From DATKFM01 sp046154965 (GTDB taxonomy: Bacteria; Pseudomonadota; Alphaproteobacteria; Dongiales; Dongiaceae), in NCBI GenBank assembly GCA_046154965.1, contig JBJXDY010000027.1, forward strand, positions 1-64,000: DNA of 64,000 bases, in the 5' to 3' direction. The first letter of the stretch is position 1. Each line of letters opens with the position of its first letter. Positions 52,460-60,576 of this stretch are shown here, piece after piece. Under the pieces are notes generated by a model. It had not been told where the DNA came from and ran no database searches. It worked only from the letters and a program-made list of their open reading frames with translations. The translations under genes were made by a program, and so were the position numbers.

Positions 52460-53977
52460 TCAGTCGCAGGCAATCTCCGAGAAGTCGGGTCGATTGTGGT
52501 CGGACGCAGGTGTATAGCCCAAGCAGCCTTTACGAGTGGCGGCCACGATGTTGGCAAACATTGGAATGATGACGCCGCCTTCCTCGGAAATCAGCCGCTG
52601 TGCTTCCTGATAGAGCTTGCGACGCGCGTCAGAGTCCAAGGTCGTCGCCGCCTTGTCGAGCAAGGCGTCATACTTGTCGAGGCGGAAGTGCGTCTCGTTC
52701 CAGGGCGCATCCTTGCGATACGCAACCGACAGCGCGGCAGGTGTCGTCCTCATACCCCAGTTGGAGACTGCAAAGGCCTGCTTTAGCCAGATGTTGTCCC
52801 AATACTCACCGGCCGACTCGTTGATGATGTTGATCTTGATGCCGGCATCCGACGCCATTTGCTGGTAGGCCTGCACCATTGCCATCGTGCCCGGCATCAG
52901 GTCGGCCGCATGCAGATCGACGGTGATCCCGTCCGCATGGCCCGCCTCCGCAAGCAGTTGCTTCGCCTTGGCCACATCGCGCTGCATGATGTCGGTGCGA
53001 TAGGCGTCAGGCGAGGTCGGCATAATCGGGTTGTCGTTGCCGGGTATCCCGAAGCCGAGAAGCGCGGTGTCGACGATGGCTTGCCGGTCGATGACCAACT
53101 TCATGGCCTGTCGCACCCGGATGTCGTCGAATGGCGGAACATCGATGAACATTCCCATGGTCACCGCCGTGCCGCCCGGGGCCTTGGTCAAAGTGACATT
53201 GGGATTCGCTTTGAGCGTTCCAATCGTCGCGGGATCCACCACAAGAACGATGTCGGCATCGCCCGACTCGAGTGCAGCGACACGGCTGATCGGTTCTGTG
53301 ATTGCCGTCACGGTAAGGCATTCGGACTTAGGCAGACCTTCGCGCCAGTACTTGGCGTTACGGGTGAAGGTGGTCTTTAGCGGCCCAATTGTGAGTTCGG
53401 CCAGCGCAAAAGGCCCAGTACCATTCGGTTTGAACCGGATGTCGTCGGATGATGCCCCGTTCTTCACAACCATCCCATGCTTGGTTGCGAGAATGGCGGG
53501 CAGTTCCACAATCGGCGAGTCGAGAGTAACCTTGACGGTTGCTGCGTCGGCGGCCTGGAATGCCTCCGGCTTGATGGCGCCGAGTTCACTTGCTGCCGGG
53601 GAGCCAACTTCCGGATCGAGCAAGCGGCGGAATGTGTAGACGACGTCATCGGCCGTGAGCGGCGATCCGTCGTGGAACGTCACTCCCTGCCGGATATGGA
53701 ATATCCACTCCGTGGCGGTATCATTCACCTCCCAGGATTCAGCGAGCCACGGGACCGGTTGCATCGCGGAATCGGCCGCGACGAGGGGTTCATAGATCAT
53801 GCGCGCATGATAAACGTCCGAGATACTCAGCAATCTGGCGGGATCAGGCGATAGCGTCTCCCCGCTCCAGTCGGGACCGACCAAGACTGGACACTCCGCT
53901 GCCTGCGCCGCAGGCATGGCCGTGTGTGTCACTAACAAGAGCGCCGCCGCGGCGGCACCAATCCTAAGTTTCGTCAT
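52460..53977 (-). CDS. ABC transporter substrate-binding protein, family 5 (peptide/opine type)
   Basis: A 505-residue periplasmic binding protein with a signal peptide (residues ~1-27, ending PAAQAAE). SBP family 5 landmarks: AESWEVNDTATEWIFHIRQG, VTFHDGSPLTADDVVYTFRR, NGTGPFALAEL and FDDIRVRQAMKLVIDRQAI. It is the likely receptor for the permease/ATPase set at 46.1-50.1 kb, although it is encoded in the opposite direction past the aldolase remnant. ATG 53977 has GGGAGGA before it; the open frame further upstream is not needed. Family 5 proteins bind peptides, opines, sugars or nickel; the dehydratases nearby favour a sugar-acid-like or conjugate ligand (inference). Confidence 0.9.
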   Translation of the reverse strand: MTKLRIGAAAAALLLVTHTAMPAAQAAECPVLVGPDWSGETLSPDPARLLSISDVYHARMIYEPLVAADSAMQPVPWLAESWEVNDTATEWIFHIRQGVTFHDGSPLTADDVVYTFRRLLDPEVGSPAASELGAIKPEAFQAADAATVKVTLDSPIVELPAILATKHGMVVKNGASSDDIRFKPNGTGPFALAELTIGPLKTTFTRNAKYWREGLPKSECLTVTAITEPISRVAALESGDADIVLVVDPATIGTLKANPNVTLTKAPGGTAVTMGMFIDVPPFDDIRVRQAMKLVIDRQAIVDTALLGFGIPGNDNPIMPTSPDAYRTDIMQRDVAKAKQLLAEAGHADGITVDLHAADLMPGTMAMVQAYQQMASDAGIKINIINESAGEYWDNIWLKQAFAVSNWGMRTTPAALSVAYRKDAPWNETHFRLDKYDALLDKAATTLDSDARRKLYQEAQRLISEEGGVIIPMFANIVAATRKGCLGYTPASDHNRPDFSEIACD

Positions 53978-54106
53978 TCTTATGTCCTCCCAGAACGCGC
54001 TGCGATCTACGCCGAGCGCAAGAGAATATATACCACCCGTCCATTGATAGTCTATGTTTAGCTGTTCTTGGCAAACCCTTAGAATCCGTATGGCGGGAGG
54101 CGTGGC

Positions 54107-55288
54107 ATGAGCAGATGGCGCATCGCGGCTGTGCGCTCCTACGTAATCGAAACTCTCGGTGTCGGCGGCAACTACACCGCGCGAGAGCCGGGCCACTGGA
54201 TGGTTGATTCGCGCCAAGCCAACCCGATGTCGACATACCCTAACCGGATCGATCTCAGGACCGGCGCCGGCGATGCCGCCGCCGGCATCCTGTTGGAGAT
54301 TGAGTCCGCTGACGGCACGGTTGGAATAGCTACTGGTAGCGGTGGCATTGCTGCTTGCGCCATTATCGATCAAGGGCTAGCGGGTCTTCTGGTCGGGGCT
54401 GACCCTCGCGACATCGCGCGGCTATGGGATCAAATGTACAGAGCCACTCTGCCATACGGCCGCAAGGGCGTGGCCCTAATGGCGGTCAGCATAGCCGACT
54501 TGGCGCTATGGGACCTTCTTGGCCGGCTGCGCGGGGAGCCCGTTTACCGCTTGGCGGGAGGATCGACCAGAGAACGCATTGCTGCCTATGGCACAGGGCC
54601 CGACCCGACGACTTTCCAGAAGCGTGGCTTCTTCGGAGCAAAGGTGCCCTTCCCCTATGGTCCGGCCGACGGGCGCGAGGGTTTGGCAGCGAACCTGCGC
54701 GCCGTCGCTGCCCATCGCGAGGCCGTTGGCCCCGGCTTTCCTCTGATGATCGACTGTTTCATGTCGCTCGATGTGCCTTACGCCCTGGAATTCGCCCATG
54801 CCGTCAAGCCTTATGGCCTCTATTGGATCGAAGAAGCTTTGCATCCCGATGACTGGGAGGGCTATCGACAACTAAGGTCAGCGGCTCCGTGGGTTCGCTG
54901 GGTGACCGGTGAGCATGAATACACCCGTTGGGGCTTCCGCGAACTCATCCAGCACCGGTCGGTAGACATAGTTCAACCCGACTTGATGTGGGCTGGTGGG
55001 TTCAGCGAGGCGCTCCATATCGCCGCGCTCGCTTCGGCCTTTGACGTAACTGTCGTGCCGCATGCAGGAGGTATCTATAGCTATCACTTCGCCATGACGC
55101 AGCCCGCCATCCCCTTTGTCGAGTATTGTATCACAAGCCCAAAGGGCGACGAGATCACGTCGGTCTTCGGAAACATGTTTGATGGTGAACCACTGCCTCT
55201 TGACGGCACCATCACGCTTTCCGACGCTCCGGGATGGGGCCTCGAACTGAGACGCGACGCCGTCCAGCTGAAGCGCTTTGCCGCCTGA
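54107..55288 (+). CDS. L-rhamnonate dehydratase-like enolase-superfamily enzyme
   Basis: A 393-residue enzyme closest in wording to L-rhamnonate dehydratase (RhmD), which makes 2-keto-3-deoxy-L-rhamnonate. Shared landmarks: GGNYTAREPGHWMVDSRQAN and PMSTYPNRIDLR at the N-terminus, WDQMYRATLPYGRKG, SIADLALWDLLGRLRGEPV, the metal ligands Asp (MIDCFMSLD), Glu (YWIEEALHPDD) and Glu (VTGEHEYTRWGF), and the base His in VPHAGGIYSYHF. The RhmA-type aldolase that would act next belongs to the same HpcH family as the pseudogene at 51.6-52.4 kb. It is divergent from the binding-protein gene with 129 nt between, a likely shared control region. Confidence 0.87.
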   Translation: MSRWRIAAVRSYVIETLGVGGNYTAREPGHWMVDSRQANPMSTYPNRIDLRTGAGDAAAGILLEIESADGTVGIATGSGGIAACAIIDQGLAGLLVGADPRDIARLWDQMYRATLPYGRKGVALMAVSIADLALWDLLGRLRGEPVYRLAGGSTRERIAAYGTGPDPTTFQKRGFFGAKVPFPYGPADGREGLAANLRAVAAHREAVGPGFPLMIDCFMSLDVPYALEFAHAVKPYGLYWIEEALHPDDWEGYRQLRSAAPWVRWVTGEHEYTRWGFRELIQHRSVDIVQPDLMWAGGFSEALHIAALASAFDVTVVPHAGGIYSYHFAMTQPAIPFVEYCITSPKGDEITSVFGNMFDGEPLPLDGTITLSDAPGWGLELRRDAVQLKRFAA

Positions 55289-55352
55289 TCTGTTTGGCGC
55301 AAATGATCGTTGCCGCCCGTCAAACACAAACCTGTCCAGGGGGATAGATTTT

Positions 55353-55660
55353 GTGAGTAAATTTCGTGTCGTGTTAAGCGCCGACTTCCTCAAGCCCGAC
55401 GGCAGCCCTGCGTTCTCGGATTTCGACCTGACCCCGCTGGTTTCGGATCCGCGCATCAAGATGGGTTATGTGGATGCGGAAGGAGACGTCATTCCCGCGC
55501 GCGCTCGACTACTATGACGCGCTGATTCGACTCGCGTTTCAGATGCGGGCGTCAAGCCTTCCATCAAGCTGGCGCCTTGGTGTCGTCGCCCGCTTCGGCG
55601 TGGGGTGCGACTCCGTGGACGTAGAGGTCCTGGCGAATGTCACCCCACGTCCCGCCGAAG
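55353..55660 (+). pseudogene. Fragment of a D-2-hydroxyacid dehydrogenase gene
   Basis: From GTG 55353 (GGGGG upstream) the frame reads FRVVLSADFLKPDGSPAFSD and GYVDAEGDVIPARA, like the N-terminus of NAD-dependent 2-hydroxyacid dehydrogenases, then shifts near 55500 to another frame (LDYYDALIRLAF, LGVVARFGVGCDSVDVEVLA) and loses similarity near 55650. The Rossmann and catalytic domains are absent. The gene is frameshifted and truncated. The 3' limit is approximate. Confidence 0.75.
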
Positions 55661-55722
55661 CATTCGCCTCGCGGCATCGAGCAGAGTCTATTTTCCGGAG
55701 ATTTCTATGCCGCCGATCGCAT

Positions 55723-56751
55723 TCACGTTAGTTTACCGCTGTAGGGTGCCGCCACCACTAGGCAGCAGTTTCCCGGACGTACGCGGCCCGGCTGGCGTCG
55801 GCCGTAGAGTATCCCGTCCACTTCGTAGCGTAACAACTCCGGTGCGCGCGTCGGATCCCAGGTACAGTGAATGCGGCCGGCGGCATCCCCGGCGCGTACC
55901 TTGTCACCATTGAGATGATACGGTTCGAAGATTCCGTCTGCCGTTGCGTATACGAACGCACGGATTCCGGGAAGCTCGAACAGGGGCGCATCGTCGCGGC
56001 ACACCGCCGACGCGCCGGCGGGCAGTACACCCAGATGCTCCAAGACATTGCGCACACCGCGGCGGCAGATTGCCAGCGCTTCTGGCCTGACCGTGCCACC
56101 CCCGCCCATTTCGGTTCCGACAGTCGTCAGCCCGGCGCGACAGGCTGTCGCGGTCGCGGTACGCGGGTCACCGAAGTTGCTGACTACCACAGTTAGCGGC
56201 GCATCGAACGCCCGAACCGCGGCAACGTTCCGGCGATACAGCTCGGGATCGTCGGTCGGTTCTATGATGGCGCTTGGCAGAATGTCCAGGGAGGAGCCGC
56301 CCGAGTGCAGATCCAAGAATGCCTCACCGCGCGGAAAAATCTCGTGTGCGACGAAATCCGAAATCTGCTCTGTGATAGAACCGTGAGCTTCACCGGGAAA
56401 AGTACGATTGAAATTCAGCCCGTCGATAGGTGACGTCCGTTGGCCCGACATGACCGCATGCACATTGTTCGCCGGCATGAGAATCAGACGGCCCTGCAAC
56501 TCGCCTGGATCGAGTTCCCGGATCAGCTCACAGATCGTGATCGGCCCTTCATATTCATCGCCATGGTTTCCTCCCTCGAGGATCACCGTCGGGCCGTTGC
56601 CATTGCTGATCACGGCGATTGGCAGGCGCGTGACGCCCCAGGCGTCGTCATGCGTCGAGTGCGGGATCATGACGAAGCCCACTTGCTTGCCGGGCTTATC
56701 AAGGTCGACCGTCGTAAAGGCCGTACTACGCTTTTTAGTGGTATGATCCAA
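55723..56751 (-). CDS. Succinylglutamate desuccinylase/aspartoacylase-family deacylase
   Basis: A 342-residue zinc-dependent deacylase. Zinc ligands are His and Glu in EGGNHGDEYEGP and His in FLDLHSGGSSLD; NFNRTFPGEAHGSITEQ follows as in the AspA/AstE family, and the wording is near ectoine-degradation deacetylase DoeB. It would remove an acyl group from an amino acid. No ATG fits: the frame opens with TTG at 56769, but TTG 56751 has GGAGAG 6 nt before it and is preferred. It converges on the dehydrogenase fragment. Ectoine genes are not present, so the substrate is open. Confidence 0.83.
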   Translation of the reverse strand: MDHTTKKRSTAFTTVDLDKPGKQVGFVMIPHSTHDDAWGVTRLPIAVISNGNGPTVILEGGNHGDEYEGPITICELIRELDPGELQGRLILMPANNVHAVMSGQRTSPIDGLNFNRTFPGEAHGSITEQISDFVAHEIFPRGEAFLDLHSGGSSLDILPSAIIEPTDDPELYRRNVAAVRAFDAPLTVVVSNFGDPRTATATACRAGLTTVGTEMGGGGTVRPEALAICRRGVRNVLEHLGVLPAGASAVCRDDAPLFELPGIRAFVYATADGIFEPYHLNGDKVRAGDAAGRIHCTWDPTRAPELLRYEVDGILYGRRQPGRVRPGNCCLVVAAPYSGKLT

Positions 56752-57126
56752 GATCTGCTCTCCGTTCAACTAGGGCGCCGTGGCATATGGTTGTGGACAG
56801 CTACGTCAGCCACGGCGCCTTGTTCATGTTGGCATCACTCCGTCAGGATCGGCACAGAGGACGCCAACTTATCTGCTCGGCGCCTGCGGCGGTGCAGACA
56901 CGAGTCCACACTATTCACTCATCTTGCGCGCTGATTAGTCAAGAATAGTGTCGGTGTCGGGCCACCAATAGGATGCGGTTAGTTGGTTTCGGAGTATGAG
57001 AACTCGATTCTGCTCACTTCCGCTAACCGGAGGTAAGCTGAGGTGACCCGCTCAATTCTGACCGGGCGCTGCAGGAATGCTGACCGAATGTTCGAGCGGC
57101 CACCAAAGGATCGCTATGAGCCGGAG
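56752..57126. other. Spacer between deacylase gene and liv operon
   Basis: About 375 nt with no supported gene. It holds the promoter of the deacylase gene and the 3' end of the liv operon. Short frames are present but lack recognisable features. No strong terminator hairpin with T-run was found after livM. Confidence 0.3.
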
Positions 57127-58137
57127 TCATTGTCTTGGTGCGCGACCTAATCTCGAGGAGGCTCGACGGCCCATTGCGCCGAGGCTAAGACCAGCCAGTC
57201 CCCTCGGCAGGAGAATGACGAATCCAGCAAGAATGAGCCCCAGGCCGATGTCCCGCCAATCACCCACTTCGCGCATTGCCTCGTCGGCCAGCATCAACAG
57301 AGCGGCGCCCAGTAGCGGGCCCCATACGGTGCCGATGCCACCGACCACGATCATCGACAGCAGAAACAGCAGCATCGAGATGGAAAACACGATCGGGCCG
57401 ACGGCGGCGAAATTGACTGCGTAGAAGGCGCCGGCCAAGCCGGTAAAGAAAGCCGAGAGGCCGAACACCCAGAGCTGATACTTGAAGCGGCTGATGCCGC
57501 GCGACACCGCATAGCCGGGATTATCGCGCAACGCCTGGAATGCCAGGCCGGCCGGCCCGCGGGTGACGGCGATGGAAAAGGCGACGGCCAGCGCCAGCAG
57601 GACAAGACCGACATAGAAATGGCCGATGTAGAATTTCGATCCGAGCAGCCCGCGGAAGCCGAGATCGCCAAAGCGGGTGAAGCCCCGGATGCCGCCGAAT
57701 AAAGGCATGCAGCCGGATTCGGGATTGGTGAAGCATTCGGTGTCGTTGGCGACCAGCAGATACATCACCTGCGCCACGGCGAGCGTCAGCAGCGCCACAT
57801 AGGGTCCGCGCAATTGCAGACAGGCGAGGCCGATCAGCACGCTGACGATTACCGTGGCGATCGCCGCCAGCGGCATCGCCAGCACCATCGGCATATGGAA
57901 ATAGTAGCCGAGCATGGCGGATGCGTAGGCGCCGACCGCGAACAGGGCCATCTGCGCCAACGAAAAGATGCCGCCGACTCCCAGCACCAGATTCCACTGC
58001 GTTACCACGATGGCCCAAATGAAGAACAGCGTCGTCTGGGTGACGATATAGCGCGTGCCGGTGAGCCACGGCACCGACGCCGCCAGAATCAGCAATACGC
58101 CGCCAAGCATCAGGTCGCGCTTCACGCCGCGGCTCAC
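57127..58137 (-). CDS. Branched-chain-type ABC transporter permease (LivM-like)
   Basis: A 336-residue permease of the LivM group with 8-10 hydrophobic segments (LGGVLLILAASVPWLTG, FSLAQMALFAVGAYASAMLG). Landmarks: QWNLVLGVGGIFSLAQMALF, the EAA-like loop ALRDNPGYAVSRGISRFKYQ and VVGGIGTVWGPLLGAALLML. An insert with two Cys (NDTECFTNPESGCMPLFGGI) resembles urea- and amide-type Liv transporters rather than the E. coli leucine system. It overlaps livH by 4 nt and is the last gene of the operon. Confidence 0.92.
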   Translation of the reverse strand: MSRGVKRDLMLGGVLLILAASVPWLTGTRYIVTQTTLFFIWAIVVTQWNLVLGVGGIFSLAQMALFAVGAYASAMLGYYFHMPMVLAMPLAAIATVIVSVLIGLACLQLRGPYVALLTLAVAQVMYLLVANDTECFTNPESGCMPLFGGIRGFTRFGDLGFRGLLGSKFYIGHFYVGLVLLALAVAFSIAVTRGPAGLAFQALRDNPGYAVSRGISRFKYQLWVFGLSAFFTGLAGAFYAVNFAAVGPIVFSISMLLFLLSMIVVGGIGTVWGPLLGAALLMLADEAMREVGDWRDIGLGLILAGFVILLPRGLAGLSLGAMGRRASSRLGRAPRQ

Positions 58138-59012
58138 AGCCTCACCACATGCTTGCGGCCGAACAATCCATAGGGCCGCCAGATCAACACGACGATAACC
58201 AGCAGCAGCAGCAGCGCGAAGCTGTAGCGCACGCCCAGCACATACTGGATGACCGCCTCCAGCAGACCCAGCGCGACGGCCGCGGCGACCGCGCCATAGA
58301 CATTCCCCAGGCCTGCCACGACGCAGATGATGAAGGCCTTCAGCATCGGGTCGCCACCCATGTTGGGCAGCAGGCCAGACAGCGAACTCACCATGATGCC
58401 GGAAATGGCGGCCAGCGCGCCGGAAATGGCGAGCACCTGGGCATAGACGAAGCCAACGCGCACTCCCATCAGCTGCGCAGCCTCGCGGTTCTGCGCCGTC
58501 GCGCGAATGGCGCGGCCCAAACGCGAATACCGCAGCATCAGCGCCAGCAGCACCATCAAACCCAAGGCGACGCCGAGGATCAGCAGATTCTGGTGCGGGA
58601 TATGCACGTTGCCGATTACCAGCGCGCCGGTCAGGTTCAAAGGCTGCGGCGTCGGCTGTGGCCCGAACAGGCGCAGGATGATGTTCTCGATGATGGCGCC
58701 GATGCCGATGGTGGCGATGAAGATCTGGGTCTCAAAATTGCCGGAGCGCAGCATCGGCTGCGCCGCGGCGCAATAGATGATAAGGCCGACCGCGCCACAG
58801 ACGACCATCGCCGCGGCGACGCCGAGCAGCGGATGCAGGCCGAGCGTCGCCATGACATAGAAGCAGACATAGCCACCCAGTGCCATTAGTGCGCCGTGGG
58901 CCATGTTCAGCATGTTGAGCGAGCCATAGACCAGCGCGAGGCCAATGGTGGAGACGCCATACATGGCGCCGAGCGTGAGGCCGGAGGCCATGATCTGGAC
59001 AATCACATCCAT
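58134..59012 (-). CDS. Branched-chain-type ABC transporter permease (LivH-like)
   Basis: A 292-residue LivH permease: LTLGAMYGVSTIGLALVYGS, LNMLNMAHGALMALGGYVCF, RYSRLGRAIRATAQNREAAQ (EAA-type loop) and GGDPMLKAFIICVVAGLGNVYG. Start ATG 59012 (MDVIVQIMASG) is used; a TTG six codons earlier lies in the livF stop region. It forms the membrane channel with LivM. Confidence 0.92.
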   Translation of the reverse strand: MDVIVQIMASGLTLGAMYGVSTIGLALVYGSLNMLNMAHGALMALGGYVCFYVMATLGLHPLLGVAAAMVVCGAVGLIIYCAAAQPMLRSGNFETQIFIATIGIGAIIENIILRLFGPQPTPQPLNLTGALVIGNVHIPHQNLLILGVALGLMVLLALMLRYSRLGRAIRATAQNREAAQLMGVRVGFVYAQVLAISGALAAISGIMVSSLSGLLPNMGGDPMLKAFIICVVAGLGNVYGAVAAAVALGLLEAVIQYVLGVRYSFALLLLLVIVVLIWRPYGLFGRKHVVRL

Positions 59013-59026
59013 AGGACATCCATGAC

Positions 59027-59740
59027 TCAAGCACCCAGATAGGTTTCGAGAATCTTCGGCCGCGCCATCAACTCGGCGCCCCGGCCGGTCCAGGCGAACT
59101 GACCGTTATCGAGCAGCGCGACTTGGGCCGCATTGTCGGCGATGCGCGCGGCATTCTCCTCGACGACCAGGATGGTACGGCCGAGGCGGGCCAGATCCCA
59201 GATCACCTCGTAGATCTTATCGATGAGGATGGGGGCGAGGCCGAGCGATGGCTCATCCAGCATCAGCAGCTTGCCGCCGGCCATCAGGCCGCGGCCGATG
59301 CCGACCATGCGCCGCTCGCCACCCGACAGCGTGCTGGCAATCTGGCTGCGGCGTTCCTTCAATTTGGGCAGCAGGGCGAAAACCTCGTCGAGGCGCGCCT
59401 TTACCTGCTTCGTGGCCTCGGGCAGATAGGCGCCCATCTGCAAATTGTCGAGCACGCTCATCTCGGGGAACAGCAGGTCGCCCTGCGGCACATGCACGAT
59501 GCCGGCTGCGACGATCTCGTCCGGCCGCATCCGCGCGAGCGGCTGGCCGGCGAAATAGATGGTGCCGGCGTTCAAAGGCACCAGTCCGGAGATTGCGCGT
59601 AGCAAGGTGGTCTTGCCATGGCCGTTCGGGCCGATGATTGCAGTCAGGCTGCCTTCCGGCACGTCCAGCGACACGCCGCGCAGTACCTGGTTCGCGCCGT
59701 AGCCGGCGCCGATTCCGACGAGTGAGAGCAGCGCGTTCAT
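59027..59740 (-). CDS. Branched-chain-type ABC transporter ATPase (LivF-like)
   Basis: A 237-residue ATPase: Walker A IIGPNGHGKTTLLRAI, Q-loop VPQGDLLFPEMSV, signature LSGGERRMVGIGRGLM, Walker B LLMLDEPSLGLAP and VEENAARIADNA. His replaces the usual Ala or Ser before GKT in Walker A. It overlaps livG by 4 nt. It is one of two ATPases of the transporter. Confidence 0.93.
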   Translation of the reverse strand: MNALLSLVGIGAGYGANQVLRGVSLDVPEGSLTAIIGPNGHGKTTLLRAISGLVPLNAGTIYFAGQPLARMRPDEIVAAGIVHVPQGDLLFPEMSVLDNLQMGAYLPEATKQVKARLDEVFALLPKLKERRSQIASTLSGGERRMVGIGRGLMAGGKLLMLDEPSLGLAPILIDKIYEVIWDLARLGRTILVVEENAARIADNAAQVALLDNGQFAWTGRGAELMARPKILETYLGA

Positions 59741-60549
59741 GCCGGCGCCCCAGATTGGATCCCGGATTCGAGGAGCTTGCTCAAACGTTGGCTGGCGCCT
59801 TCGCCCAGATAGACGTCGATCACCGTCCGGTCGTTGACCAGGCCCAGCGGCGCGCCCTCATAGATCTTCTCGCCGTGATGCATGATCAGCACGCGCTGCG
59901 ACAGCTGCACCAGGAAGCGCATGACGTGCTCGATCAGGATAATGGTGACGCCGCCGGCGGCGACGCGCCGTACCGCCGCCATCATCAGTTCGATCTCCTG
60001 CGGATTGAGACCGCCCACCGGCTCGTCCATCAGCAGCAGCTTGGGTTTTGTCGCGAGCGCGCTGGCCAGCATCAGCAGCTTACGGTCGAGCACCGGCAAT
60101 TGGCCGGCAAGCGTGCGCTGGTCGCTGCTCCAGCCGACCGCGTTCAAGGCGGCATCGACGTGATCCTCGACCTCCGTACCGAGGCGCAGCCCCGGTACAA
60201 CGCGGTTGCTGCGGCCAAAATAAGCTGCGACGCGCACATTGTCGCGCACGCTCAGGCGGTCGAAACCGGCATTGAGCTGGAAGGTACGGGCGATGCCGGC
60301 ATGGCAGATCGCCTCCGGCGGCAGCCGGGTGATGTCGCGATCCGCGAACAGGATCTGTCCAGCGGTTGCGGAGTTGAGGCCGGAGATGACCTCGAACAGC
60401 GTGGTCTTGCCGGCGCCGTTCGGACCGCCGATGCCGAGGATTTCGCCCGGCGCCAGATCGAAACTGAGGTCATTGACCGCCGCCAGCGCGCCGAAATTCT
60501 TGCTCACGTTACGGCAGGAGAGCAAAGCGGCGCCGGCAGCGGTCGTCAT
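59737..60549 (-). CDS. Branched-chain-type ABC transporter ATPase (LivG-like)
   Basis: A 270-residue ATPase: Walker A IGGPNGAGKTTLFEVI, the LivG-specific ARTFQLNAGFDRLSV, Walker B LLLMDEPVGGLNPQE and LIEHVMRFLVQLSQRV. The signature region reads GQLPVLDRKLLMLASALATK, in which the canonical LSGGQ is replaced by LPVLD. The switch His is present (IEHVM). The unusual signature is worth noting, because the partner LivF keeps its own. It starts 27 nt after the binding-protein gene. Confidence 0.92.
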   Translation of the reverse strand: MTTAAGAALLSCRNVSKNFGALAAVNDLSFDLAPGEILGIGGPNGAGKTTLFEVISGLNSATAGQILFADRDITRLPPEAICHAGIARTFQLNAGFDRLSVRDNVRVAAYFGRSNRVVPGLRLGTEVEDHVDAALNAVGWSSDQRTLAGQLPVLDRKLLMLASALATKPKLLLMDEPVGGLNPQEIELMMAAVRRVAAGGVTIILIEHVMRFLVQLSQRVLIMHHGEKIYEGAPLGLVNDRTVIDVYLGEGASQRLSKLLESGIQSGAPA

Positions 60550-60576
60550 TCAGGATGGACCTTTAGACTGTGTTGG

